Source: Burkholderia sp. USMB20
Lineage (GTDB): Bacteria > Pseudomonadota > Gammaproteobacteria > Burkholderiales > Burkholderiaceae
NCBI RefSeq assembly: GCF_000949135.2
Contig: NZ_JTAN02000010.1
Coordinates: 186,001 to 250,000 of the forward strand
Direction: 5' to 3'
DNA length: 64,000 nt
Below the pieces are notes generated by a model. The model was not told the DNA's origin, searched no databases, and saw only the letters and a list, made by a program, of their open reading frames with translations. The position numbers were made by a program, and so were the translations under genes. Shown here piece by piece: positions 1-7,924 of this stretch. The first letter of the stretch is position 1. The number at the start of each line of letters is the position of its first letter.

Positions 1-35
1 CGAAGCCGGAACTCGAAGGCGTGAAGATCCGCTAG
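1..35 (+). CDS. C-terminal end of an upstream gene (partial)
   Basis: The frame beginning at base 3 encodes a short tail ending in ELEGVKIR followed by a TAG stop at 33-35. It stops 49 bp before the exonuclease gene on the same strand, so it is probably the last few codons of a co-directional gene cut by the window edge. Too little is present to name the family. Confidence 0.35.
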   Translation, partial: KPELEGVKIR

Positions 36-84
36 GCTGCGATCCCGCAACCACATCGAACTGAACTGAACAACGGAACCCGAC

Positions 85-858
85 ATGATGCGAGTGATTA
101 CCGCCAACCTGAACGGCATCCGCTCCGCCGCGAAGAAGGGCTTCTTCGAATGGCTCGGCGAACAGAATGCCGACTGCGTGTGCGTGCAGGAAATCAAGGT
201 ATCGGCCGACGACCTGCCGGCCGAATTCGTCGAGCCGCACGGCTTCAGGAGCTACTTCCATCACGCCGAGAAGAAGGGCTACAGCGGCGCGGGCGTGTAC
301 AGCCGCCACGAGCCCGATGACGTGATCATCGGCTTCGGCAGCAGCGAATTCGACTCCGAGGGGCGCTACGTCGAGGCGCGCTACGGCAAGCTGTCGGTCG
401 TGTCGGTGTACGTGCCGTCCGGCTCGAGCGGCGAAGAGCGCCAGCAGGCGAAGTACCGCTTCATGGACGAGTTCATGCCGCACCTCGCCGAGCTGAAGAA
501 GAAGCGCGAGGTGATCCTGTGCGGCGACGTGAACATCGTGCACAAGGAAATCGACATCAAGAACTGGAAGAGCAACCAGAAGAATTCGGGCTGCCTGCCG
601 GAAGAGCGCGCGTGGCTCACGCAGCTGTTCGACGATGTCGGCTACGTCGACGTGTTCCGCACGCTCGATCCGCGCCCCGAGCAGTACACGTGGTGGAGCA
701 ATCGCGGCCAGGCGTACGCGAAGAACGTCGGGTGGCGGATCGATTACCAGATCGCGACGCCGGGCGTGGCCGGCACCGCGAAGCGCACGTCGATCTTCAA
801 GGACATCAAGTTCAGCGATCACGCGCCGCTGACGGTGGATTACGACTACAAGAAGTGA
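85..858 (+). CDS. xth: Exodeoxyribonuclease III (AP endonuclease family)
   Basis: This is a 257-residue protein of the exonuclease III/APE1 fold, which cuts DNA at abasic sites and degrades 3' ends during base-excision repair in the cytoplasm. Family motifs appear in order: NLNGIRSA at the N-terminus, the metal-binding QEIK near residue 36, GDVNIVHKEIDIKN in the middle, and SDHAPLTVDY at the C-terminus. Length is normal for the family. Two ATG codons lie in tandem at 85 and 88, and the true start could be either. It is followed by a perfect hairpin terminator, so it probably ends its own transcript. Confidence 0.93.
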   Translation: MMRVITANLNGIRSAAKKGFFEWLGEQNADCVCVQEIKVSADDLPAEFVEPHGFRSYFHHAEKKGYSGAGVYSRHEPDDVIIGFGSSEFDSEGRYVEARYGKLSVVSVYVPSGSSGEERQQAKYRFMDEFMPHLAELKKKREVILCGDVNIVHKEIDIKNWKSNQKNSGCLPEERAWLTQLFDDVGYVDVFRTLDPRPEQYTWWSNRGQAYAKNVGWRIDYQIATPGVAGTAKRTSIFKDIKFSDHAPLTVDYDYKK

Positions 859-912
859 GCGTCGGCGCGGCGCGCTTCGCGTCGCTGCCAAGTCGTCCGG
901 TCACCGGACGCA

Positions 913-947
913 AAACGGGGCCGCATGTCGAACATGCGGCCCCGTTT
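913..947. terminator. Bidirectional Rho-independent terminator
   Basis: A perfect 16-bp stem (913-928 with 932-947) has a three-base loop, with A residues on the left edge and T residues on the right. It sits between the convergent exonuclease and alcohol dehydrogenase genes, so it can stop transcription from both sides. Confidence 0.85.
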
Positions 948-962
948 CGTTTGGTGCGTCGC

Positions 963-2015
963 TTACTGCTTGATCGACGCCATGTCGATCACGAACCGGT
1001 ACTTCACGTCGCTCTTCAGCATCCGCTCGTAAGCGGCATTGATCTGCTGCATCGGAATCGTTTCGATATCCGACGTAATGCCGTGCTCCGCGCAGAAGTC
1101 GAGCATTTCCTGCGTTTCCGCGATCCCGCCGATCAGCGAGCCCGCGAGGCGGCGGCGCTTGAAGATCAGGTTGAATACCTGCGGCGACGGGTGATCGTGC
1201 TCCGGCGCGCCGACGAGCGTCATCGTGCCGTCGCGCTTCAGCAGGTGCAGGAACGGGTTCAGGTCGTGCTGCGCGGCGACCGTGTTCAGGATGAAATCGA
1301 AGCTGTTCAGGTGCGCGTTCATCTGCGCTTCGTCCTTCGAGATCACCACCTCATGCGCGCCGAGACGCTTGCCGTCCTCGATCTTCGACGGCGACGTCGT
1401 GAACAGCACGACGTGCGCGCCCATCGCGCGCGCGAGCTTCACGCCCATGTGACCGAGGCCGCCCAGGCCGACGATCCCGACCTTCTTGCCGGGCCCGACG
1501 TTCCACTGGCGCAGCGGCGAATAAGTCGTGATCCCCGCGCACAAGAGCGGCGCGGCACCGGCCGGGTCGAGCGTCTCGGGCACCCGCAGCACGAACGCCT
1601 CGTCGACGACGAGCTGTGTCGAATAGCCGCCGTACGTGATGTCGCCGGTCACGCGGTCCTGGCCGTTGTAGGTGCCGACGAAGCCGTTCTCGCAATACTG
1701 CTCGAGGCCTTCCGCGCAGCTCGGGCAGGTGCGGCACGAATCGACGAGACAGCCGACGCCGGCCAGCTCGCCGACCTTGAAGCGCGAAACCTGCGGGCCG
1801 GTCGCGGTCACGCGGCCGACGATTTCATGGCCCGGCACGACCGGGTAGATCGTGTTGCGCCATTCGTTGCGGGCCTGGTGCAGGTCCGAGTGGCAGACGC
1901 CGCAGTAGAGCACCGCGATCTGGACGTCGAGGTCGCGCAGCGCGCGGCGCTGGAATTCGAACGGGGCGAGCGGCGAGCGCGCGTCGGTCGCCGCGTAAGC
2001 GTAGGTTGTGCTCAT
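963..2015 (-). CDS. Zinc-dependent alcohol dehydrogenase (cinnamyl-alcohol dehydrogenase-like)
   Basis: This 350-residue medium-chain dehydrogenase/reductase oxidises alcohols or reduces aldehydes with NAD(P). The catalytic zinc site is visible as CGVCHSDLH near residue 37 and PGHEIVG near residue 62. The structural zinc lobe contains the four cysteines of CRTCPSCAEGLEQYC, and the nucleotide-binding turn is GLGGLGHMG near residue 184. It resembles the YahK/AdhC branch, which often prefers NADPH and aromatic or aliphatic aldehydes; the substrate cannot be read from sequence. It is divergent from an AraC-family gene about 230 bp away, which is its likely regulator. Confidence 0.88.
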   Translation of the reverse strand: MSTTYAYAATDARSPLAPFEFQRRALRDLDVQIAVLYCGVCHSDLHQARNEWRNTIYPVVPGHEIVGRVTATGPQVSRFKVGELAGVGCLVDSCRTCPSCAEGLEQYCENGFVGTYNGQDRVTGDITYGGYSTQLVVDEAFVLRVPETLDPAGAAPLLCAGITTYSPLRQWNVGPGKKVGIVGLGGLGHMGVKLARAMGAHVVLFTTSPSKIEDGKRLGAHEVVISKDEAQMNAHLNSFDFILNTVAAQHDLNPFLHLLKRDGTMTLVGAPEHDHPSPQVFNLIFKRRRLAGSLIGGIAETQEMLDFCAEHGITSDIETIPMQQINAAYERMLKSDVKYRFVIDMASIKQ

Positions 2016-2243
2016 GCAGGGGGCTCCTTGTCCGGCAAAAAGTCCGGCGAATCAGACTGCCACCGCATCATGTGGCGACGCGGCGAGACAGGTGCCCATC
2101 GTAAGGAGCGAGCCGCGTCGGCGAAATACACGAAGGTCTCGAAGATTTGCCTATTCCTCTCGAATTGCACGCGAACGGCCGTCAAAACGCTTTCAAGGTG
2201 CTACATTGCGAGCCTGATTCTCTTGCCGGACAGGACGACGCCC

Positions 2244-3188
2244 GTGAGCTTCCAACCCCTTTTCGACGACACGGGCGACCGTGTGCGGCGCCGCATGATT
2301 GAGCTGCATGCGCGTCTCGCGCCGAACGAGGGCGATACGCCGGCGGCGCTCGACGGCGTGCGCTTCTTCCGCGTGAACCGCCCCGTGCCGCGCATGCCGG
2401 TGCTGTACGAACCGAGCATCATCGTCGTGTGCCAGGGCCGCAAGCTCGGCTATCTCGGCGACCGCTCGTTCGTCTACGACGCGCAGCAGTATCTCGTGCT
2501 GTCGGTGCCGCTGCCGTTCGAATGCGAGACCTTCGCGAGCATGGACGAGCCGTTTCTCGCGATCTCGATCCGCGTCGATCTCGCGGTGATCGCCGAACTC
2601 GCGATCCTGCTCGACGAGACGCTGGGTGCTTCAGTCAGCGAGCCGCACGGCGTCTATTCGACGCCGCTCGATGCGCCGCTCGCCGACGCGGTGGTGCGGC
2701 TGCTCGAAGCGCTCGCGTCGCCGCACGACACGTGCGTGCTCGGGCCGGCGATCATGCGCGAGATCGCATACCGCGTGCTGACGGGGGCGCAGGGCGACGC
2801 GATTCGGGCGGCGCTCGTCCAGCAGCATCATTTCGGCCGCATCGCGAAGGCGCTGCGGCGCATCCATGCGGACCTGAAGGCAGATCTCGACGTCGAGACG
2901 CTCGCGCGCGAGGCCGGGATGAGCGTTGCGGTGTTCCACGCGCAGTTCAAGCACGTGACGGCGACGTCGCCGATGCAGTATGTGAAGGCCGCGCGCCTGC
3001 ACCAGGCCCGGTTGATGATGGTGCAGGACGGTCTCGGCGCGGGTGCGGCGTCGGCACGGGTCGGTTATGCGAGCGCGTCGCAGTTCAGCCGCGAGTTCAA
3101 GCGGCTGTTCGGCCGCAGCCCGGGAGACGAAGTACGCTGGATGCGCGAAATCGGCAGCCGGCCGGTCGAGTCGGAAGTCGGCGCGTAG
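2244..3188 (+). CDS. AraC-family transcriptional regulator
   Basis: The 314-residue protein has an AraC-type N-terminal ligand domain (roughly residues 30-185, including FRVNRPVPRMPVLYEPSIIV) and a C-terminal double helix-turn-helix (roughly 210-300, with LAREAGMSVAVFHAQFK and the closing VGYASASQFSREFKRLFG). I chose the GTG at 2244, preceded by GGACAGGA, because the similarity begins just after it; the frame stays open far upstream without coding character. It is divergent from the alcohol dehydrogenase, suggesting control of that gene by an alcohol or aldehyde signal. That link is inference. Confidence 0.85.
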   Translation: MSFQPLFDDTGDRVRRRMIELHARLAPNEGDTPAALDGVRFFRVNRPVPRMPVLYEPSIIVVCQGRKLGYLGDRSFVYDAQQYLVLSVPLPFECETFASMDEPFLAISIRVDLAVIAELAILLDETLGASVSEPHGVYSTPLDAPLADAVVRLLEALASPHDTCVLGPAIMREIAYRVLTGAQGDAIRAALVQQHHFGRIAKALRRIHADLKADLDVETLAREAGMSVAVFHAQFKHVTATSPMQYVKAARLHQARLMMVQDGLGAGAASARVGYASASQFSREFKRLFGRSPGDEVRWMREIGSRPVESEVGA

Positions 3189-3226
3189 CGCCTGGCCTCG
3201 TGCGCCGGTGATGCGTGCCGGCGATT

Positions 3227-3266
3227 CCCGGCGGGGAGCCGCCGGGTGCGGCGCTCAGCGCCGCAC
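3227..3266. terminator. Paired hairpins between convergent genes
   Basis: Two stems lie back to back: CCCGGCGG with CCGCCGGG (3227-3246), and GTGCGGCGC with GCGCCGCAC (3246-3266). The loop of the second contains the stop codon of the M48 gene. There is no T-run, so this is a possible weak or factor-assisted terminator between the convergent araC-family and M48 genes. Confidence 0.45.
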
Positions 3267-4298
3267 GACCTTGCGCCGCTGCGCGCTGATGCCCGCGTAG
3301 TCGGGCAGCGTGTCGACGCGTTTGGCCGTCGCCTTCGCATACAGCGGCATCAGGTCCGGCAGGCGGTTCAGCAGATCCTGCCGCCGCGCGGCGCTGTACG
3401 GATGCATGTAGATGAAGCCCGACGTCTTGTTCGCGCGCGTCGCCGCCGCGAGCTTGTCCCACAGCGTGATCGCCGCGCGCGGATCGAAACCCGCGCGGGC
3501 GGCGATGTCGCCGCCGATCACGTCGGCTTCGGTTTCGTCGGTCGGGTCGTAGCGCAGCGTCTGCAGGCGTTCGCCGAGGTTCAGCGCCTGCGGCAGCGGA
3601 TCGCCGACGCCGAACAGCGGCGGCAGCGTGGCCGCGCGCAGCGACGTTTGCGACGTCGCGCTGAAATTGCTGCGCGCGTGTTCGCGCAGCGCGTGCGCGA
3701 TGCCGTGTGCGATCAGTACGCCGAACTCATCGTCGTTCAGGCGGACGCGATCGAGCAGCCCGCCGTACACGAGCACCTTGCCGCCCGGCAGGCAGGTGAT
3801 GCGGATGTCGCGCGAGCGGATCACGTTGACGTCCCACGCCCAGCTCTTCACACGATCGTTCCACTTCACCGAATACGGCGCGAGCTTCATGACGATCGCG
3901 CGCAGCCGCTTCACGCGCGGCTGGTTCGCGGGCAGCAGGCGGTCGCTGTCGGCGGCGGCCTGGACGATCTGCGCGTATTCGTTCGCGGTGAGTTGTTCGA
4001 GCAGCGGCGACGGGATCAGCGTGCGGAACGCGATCGCATTGCCGTAGCGAACCTGCTGCGGCGTCGGCGTATAGGCTTTCGCGGGCACGGCGGCGCCGGT
4101 CGGCTGCGCGGCTTCGGCTGCAGGCGGGGGAGCGGCTGCAGCCGGCGTGGACGGCGATGCCGGGGCAGCGGGCGCGGAGCCGGCCATGGCCGCAACGGTG
4201 TCGGACGCATGAGCGCTTCCCGCCGCACCGAGCGTCGCGAAGCCGACGCCCAGCGCGGCGACGACGCGCGCCACGCGATGCAGGCGGTCATTGCGCAC
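3255..4298 (-). CDS. M48-family metallopeptidase-like lipoprotein/exported protein, catalytic Glu missing
   Basis: The 347-residue protein begins with a signal peptide (residues about 1-31, ending near GSAHA), then an Ala/Pro-rich linker, then an M48 peptidase-like domain. The zinc motif reads HGIAHALREHA (residues 198-208), so the usual HEXXH has Gly in place of the catalytic Glu; the Gly codon GGC lies at 3702-3704. The third zinc ligand region ETEADVIGGDIA is intact. It therefore looks able to bind zinc but not to cleave by the usual mechanism. The start is a GTG overlapping the end of the AmpG-like gene by 11 bp, so the two are co-transcribed. Periplasmic location is inferred from the signal peptide. 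Confidence 0.8.
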   Translation of the reverse strand: MRNDRLHRVARVVAALGVGFATLGAAGSAHASDTVAAMAGSAPAAPASPSTPAAAAPPPAAEAAQPTGAAVPAKAYTPTPQQVRYGNAIAFRTLIPSPLLEQLTANEYAQIVQAAADSDRLLPANQPRVKRLRAIVMKLAPYSVKWNDRVKSWAWDVNVIRSRDIRITCLPGGKVLVYGGLLDRVRLNDDEFGVLIAHGIAHALREHARSNFSATSQTSLRAATLPPLFGVGDPLPQALNLGERLQTLRYDPTDETEADVIGGDIAARAGFDPRAAITLWDKLAAATRANKTSGFIYMHPYSAARRQDLLNRLPDLMPLYAKATAKRVDTLPDYAGISAQRRKVVRR

Positions 4299-5709
4299 GG
4301 CTGGCCTCGCCGTTGCGCGCGGTGCCGTTCCACGGCGCGATCTTGAACAGCAGCAGCATGCCGGGGATCGCGAGCGCGGTGCACACGATGAAGTAGTCGA
4401 ACCAGCCGATCTTCGCGACGATGAAGCCGCTCGCGGCCGATGCGAGGGTGCGCGGCACGGACGCGAGGCTCGTGAACAGCGCGAACTGCGTGGCCGTGTA
4501 GCGCGGATCGGTCGTGCTCGCGATATACGCGACGAACGCGGCCATCGTCAGGCCGGTCGTGAAGGTTTCGACGCCGTAGACGATCGCGAGCGCGACCGTC
4601 ATCGGGCTGAATTGCGGCGTGACGGTGATGCCGAACACGGACAGCGCCGCCGCGATCGCGTGGCTCGTCGATACCGTGAAGTCGTACAGCATCGCGAGCA
4701 CTGGCGAGCCGGGGCCGAGTTGCGCGAGCCATGCGAAGCCGAGCGTCGACACCATCTGCAGCGCGCCGAAGATCCATAGCCCGCGGCCGATCCCGATCTT
4801 CACGAGCCAGACGCCGCCGATGATGCCGCCGGCGACGCTCGCGACGAGCGCGGTGGTCTTCGCGACGATGCCGATCTCGGTGCGCGTGAAGCCGATGTCG
4901 AGGAAGAACGACGTCGACAGCGTGGTGGCCATCGTGTCGCCGATCTTGAACAGGAAGATGAACGCGATGACGAGCAGCGCGCCGCTCCAGCCGTCGCGCT
5001 GGATGAATTCGCGGAACGGCAGCACGATCGCGTCGCGCAGGTTGCGCGGCGGCGCGCCGACGACTTCCGGTTCGCGCACGAGCAGCGTCATCAGGATGCC
5101 CGGCAGCATGAACGCGCCGGTGAGCGCGAACACGGCGTCCCACGGCATGTGGTCGGACAGGATCAGCGCCAGCGAGCCGGGGATCAGCGCGGCGAGCTTG
5201 TATGCGTTCACGTGCACCGCGTTGCCGAGGCCTTGCTCGGTGTCGCGCAGCAGTTCGCGGCGATAGGCGTCGATCACGATGTCGGAGCTTGCGCCGAAGA
5301 ATGCGACGAGCGTCGTGAGCGCGGCGACCGTCCAGATCGAGTCGCGCGGCGACACGAAGCCGAGCGCGGCGATCGCGCCGGCGACCAGCACCTGCGTGAG
5401 CACCATCCAGCCGCGCCGGCGGCCCGGCCGCCAGCCGGGCAGGCGCGGGATGTAGCGGTCCATCAGCGGCGCCCACAGGAACTTCCACGTATACGGGAAC
5501 TGGATCAGCGCGAACAGGCCGATTTCCTTCAGGTTCACGCCCTCGGAGCGCAGCCATGCCTGCACGAGGTAGACGAGCGTGAACAGGGGCAGCCCCGACG
5601 TGAAGCCCAGGAACACGCAGATCAGCATGTGCGTGTTCAGATAGGCGCGCCAGCCGGGGTGATCCTCGTGAGCGGTGAGTGCGGGCGCCTCGTGTGGCGT
5701 TTTGGACAT
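4288..5709 (-). CDS. ampG: AmpG-like MFS permease (muropeptide transporter family)
   Basis: This is a 473-residue membrane protein with about a dozen hydrophobic helices. Early motifs typical of AmpG are FLGFTSGLPL near residue 35, then FPYTWKFLWAPLMDRY, FGASSDIVIDAYR and FKIGDTMATTLSTSFF. AmpG imports anhydro-muropeptides released during peptidoglycan turnover and in many bacteria links cell-wall recycling to beta-lactamase induction. I chose the ATG at 5709; the frame is open 63 bp further upstream, but that part is Pro-rich and unlike the family. The M48 gene overlaps its 3' end, and metW lies 119 bp upstream. Confidence 0.85.
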   Translation of the reverse strand: MSKTPHEAPALTAHEDHPGWRAYLNTHMLICVFLGFTSGLPLFTLVYLVQAWLRSEGVNLKEIGLFALIQFPYTWKFLWAPLMDRYIPRLPGWRPGRRRGWMVLTQVLVAGAIAALGFVSPRDSIWTVAALTTLVAFFGASSDIVIDAYRRELLRDTEQGLGNAVHVNAYKLAALIPGSLALILSDHMPWDAVFALTGAFMLPGILMTLLVREPEVVGAPPRNLRDAIVLPFREFIQRDGWSGALLVIAFIFLFKIGDTMATTLSTSFFLDIGFTRTEIGIVAKTTALVASVAGGIIGGVWLVKIGIGRGLWIFGALQMVSTLGFAWLAQLGPGSPVLAMLYDFTVSTSHAIAAALSVFGITVTPQFSPMTVALAIVYGVETFTTGLTMAAFVAYIASTTDPRYTATQFALFTSLASVPRTLASAASGFIVAKIGWFDYFIVCTALAIPGMLLLFKIAPWNGTARNGEASRAQ

Positions 5710-5828
5710 GGACGGAAACTGGGTAGCGTTGACTGATGGCGGCGGCAGCGCAGGCGGCAGCGCGGGTAGCACAGGAGCGCGGCCGTACGTGCGTGCGGGC
5801 CGTCGGCGTCCGTCAACGGCCCCCCGGC

Positions 5829-6437
5829 TCAGCTGCGCTTGACGCGATAGACAGCAAGACTACCACGCCAGTTCGCTCCCCATCGAATCGGCTGGCCTTC
5901 GTGCAGCACGATGCGGTCGAGGATCGTGACGCCGACTTCGGGCGCGAGCGCCTCGAAATCCTTGATCGTCAGCACCCGGACGTTCGGCGTGTTGTGCCAC
6001 TGGTAAGGCAGCGACTTCGACACCGGCATCCGGCCGCGCAGCACCGACAACCGGTGCGCCCAGTAGCCGAAGTTCGGGAACGACACGATGCATTCGCGTC
6101 CGACGCGCGCGGTTTCGCGCAGGATCGCGGCCGTCTGGTGGATCGTCTGAAGGGTTTGCGACAGGATCGCGAAATCGAAGCTGTGATCCTCGAACAGGCG
6201 CAGGCCGTCCTCGAGGTTCTGCTGGATCACGTTGATCCCGTTCTTCGCGCTCGCGAGCACGCCCGCGTCGTTCAGTTCGATCCCGTAGCCGGACACGTCG
6301 AGTTCTTCCGACAGCAGCGACAGCAGCGAGCCGTCGCCGCAGCCGAGGTCGAGCACGGTCGCGCGCGGTTCGACCCAGCGGGCGATCGCGCGGAAGTCCG
6401 CGCGGGCGGACAGGGAATTCAGTGCTTGCTGGTTCAT
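5829..6437 (-). CDS. metW: MetW, methyltransferase-like methionine biosynthesis protein
   Basis: The 202-residue protein has a class I SAM-methyltransferase-like fold: the glycine loop [12 protein letters not shown] (about residues 28-39), an acidic GIELND strand, and the MetW block [11 protein letters not shown]. MetW partners with MetX in the homoserine acylation step, and its exact catalytic role is not settled. Its ATG overlaps the metX TGA as ATGA (6434-6437), so the two are translationally coupled. Confidence 0.92.
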   Translation of the reverse strand: MNQQALNSLSARADFRAIARWVEPRATVLDLGCGDGSLLSLLSEELDVSGYGIELNDAGVLASAKNGINVIQQNLEDGLRLFEDHSFDFAILSQTLQTIHQTAAILRETARVGRECIVSFPNFGYWAHRLSVLRGRMPVSKSLPYQWHNTPNVRVLTIKDFEALAPEVGVTILDRIVLHEGQPIRWGANWRGSLAVYRVKRS

Positions 6438-7579
6438 GCCCCCACCTCGATGGCGATTCGTTCGTAATACGCGCGGAGCAGGTTGTGATAGCGCGCGTCG
6501 TCGAGCAGGAACGCGTCGTGGCCGTGCGGCGCGTCGATTTCCGCGTAGCTGACCGTGCGCTTGTTGTCGAGCAGCGCCTTCACGATTTCGCGCGAACGCG
6601 CCGGCGCGAAGCGCCAGTCGGTCGAGAAGCTCGCGATCAGGTATTTCGCCTGCGTGTGCGCGAGCGCGGCCGTCAGGTTGCCGTCGAACGCCTTCGCCGG
6701 ATCGAAGTAGTCGAGCGCGCGCGTGATCAGCAGGTAGGTGTTCGCGTCGAAGTAGTCGGCGAACTTGTCGCCCTGGTAGCGCAGGTACGACTCGACCTCG
6801 AACTCCACGTCGAAGCTGAAGTTGTACGCGTCGAGCGCGCCGTCCGCGCGGCGCAGCGCACGGCCGAATTTCTCGGCCATGTCGTCGTCGGACAGGTACG
6901 TGATGTGGCCGATCATCCGCGCGACGCGCAGGCCGCGCTTCGGCTTCACGCCGTGCGCGTAGTAGTCGCCGCCGTGGAAGTCGGGATCGGACAGGATCGC
7001 CGAGCGCGCGACCTCGTTGAACGCGATGTTCTGCGCGGACAGCTTCGGCGTCGACGCGATGTCGATGCAGTGCGCGACGCGCTCCGGATACATCAGGCTC
7101 CACGCGAGCGCCTGCATCCCGCCGAGGCTGCCGCCCATCACGGCGGCGAAGCGCTCGATGCCGAACGCGTCGGCGACGCGCGCCTGCGCGTGCACCCAGT
7201 CCTCGACGGTGACGACGGGGAAGCGCGCGCCGTACGGTTTGCCGGTCGACGGATCGATGCTCATCGGGCCGGTCGAGCCGAAACACGACCCGAGATTGTT
7301 CACGCCGATCACGAAGAAGCGGTTGGTGTCGAGCGGCTTGCCGGGGCCGACCATGTTGTCCCACCAGCCGGTGCTGCGCGGATCGTCCGCGTAGACGCCG
7401 GCGACGTGGTGCGACGCGTTGAGCGCGTGGCAGACGAGCACCGCGTTCGAGCGCGCGGCGTTGAGCTCGCCGTACGTCTCGACGACGAGCTGATAGTTGC
7501 CGATCACGCTGCCGCTTTGCAAGCGCAGCGGTTCGGCGAAGTGCATGGTCTGTGGAGCGACGATGCCGATCGATTCCAT
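6434..7579 (-). CDS. metX: Homoserine O-acyltransferase MetX
   Basis: This 381-residue alpha/beta-hydrolase-fold enzyme acylates homoserine as the first committed step of methionine synthesis. The nucleophile elbow is [10 protein letters not shown], and the C-terminal [12 protein letters not shown] carries the catalytic His of the Ser-Asp-His triad. Betaproteobacterial MetX proteins can use succinyl-CoA or acetyl-CoA; sequence alone does not decide here. The start is the ATG at 7579; an upstream in-frame extension of 31 codons is not conserved in character. A structured leader precedes it, and metW follows with overlapping codons. Confidence 0.94.
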   Translation of the reverse strand: MESIGIVAPQTMHFAEPLRLQSGSVIGNYQLVVETYGELNAARSNAVLVCHALNASHHVAGVYADDPRSTGWWDNMVGPGKPLDTNRFFVIGVNNLGSCFGSTGPMSIDPSTGKPYGARFPVVTVEDWVHAQARVADAFGIERFAAVMGGSLGGMQALAWSLMYPERVAHCIDIASTPKLSAQNIAFNEVARSAILSDPDFHGGDYYAHGVKPKRGLRVARMIGHITYLSDDDMAEKFGRALRRADGALDAYNFSFDVEFEVESYLRYQGDKFADYFDANTYLLITRALDYFDPAKAFDGNLTAALAHTQAKYLIASFSTDWRFAPARSREIVKALLDNKRTVSYAEIDAPHGHDAFLLDDARYHNLLRAYYERIAIEVGA

Positions 7580-7650
7580 TCGTTCCGCCTTATGCCATAT
7601 GACTGGGCGGCTAAATGGTGTCGGCGAGGCGCGGAGTCGAAGGTGCGCGG

Positions 7651-7727
7651 CTGACGACCTCTTTAGCCGCATTTGTAGTGAACCGCCGGGGAACGACGCA
7701 TCGACGCGTCAAGGCCCCGGCCGGTTC
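7651..7727 (-). ncRNA. Candidate structured metX leader (possible SAM-II-like aptamer)
   Basis: On the minus strand a stem forms between 7715-7726 and 7681-7691 with one bulged base, with an inner 5-bp stem (7706-7710 with 7695-7699). It is followed by the single-stranded motif ACTACAAATGCGGCTAAAG (7661-7679), which resembles the conserved 3' segment of SAM-II aptamers (AAAUG..GCUAAA). A GGCCU in the loop could pair with the downstream AGGUC. A competing hairpin (7665-7670 with 7647-7652) could act as an expression switch. The element ends about 70 nt before the metX ATG. The identification is tentative. Confidence 0.35.
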
Positions 7728-7847
7728 GCGCGCCCGCAATCGAGTCAGCAAATCGGCGCGCTTCCGGCCTGCCGCCAAGGGGGCGGCAAGTCGGCAAAGT
7801 ATAGCGGAAATTGCGGGGCGCGGATTCGGGAGGTGTGCTGGGCGGCC

Positions 7848-7880
7848 GGCGGCCCGGCCCTGTGGACCCACCGGGCCGCC
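7848..7880 (-). terminator. Strong hairpin after the autotransporter gene
   Basis: A 10-bp GC stem (7848-7857 with 7871-7880) lies about 45 bp past the autotransporter stop. There is no T-tract, so it may stabilise the 3' end or act with Rho. A smaller hairpin (CCGCCTG/CAGGCGG) lies between it and the stop codon. Confidence 0.4.
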
Positions 7881-7924
7881 CGGAACCGCCTGCGTGGGGA
7901 ACAGGCGGCGCCAGGCGCGCCCCG

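Noticed and set aside
519-2243. Very long plus-strand open frame across exonuclease and alcohol dehydrogenase genes
   Set aside because: It is antisense or out-of-frame GC-rich read-through; only the AraC part from 2244 has family similarity.
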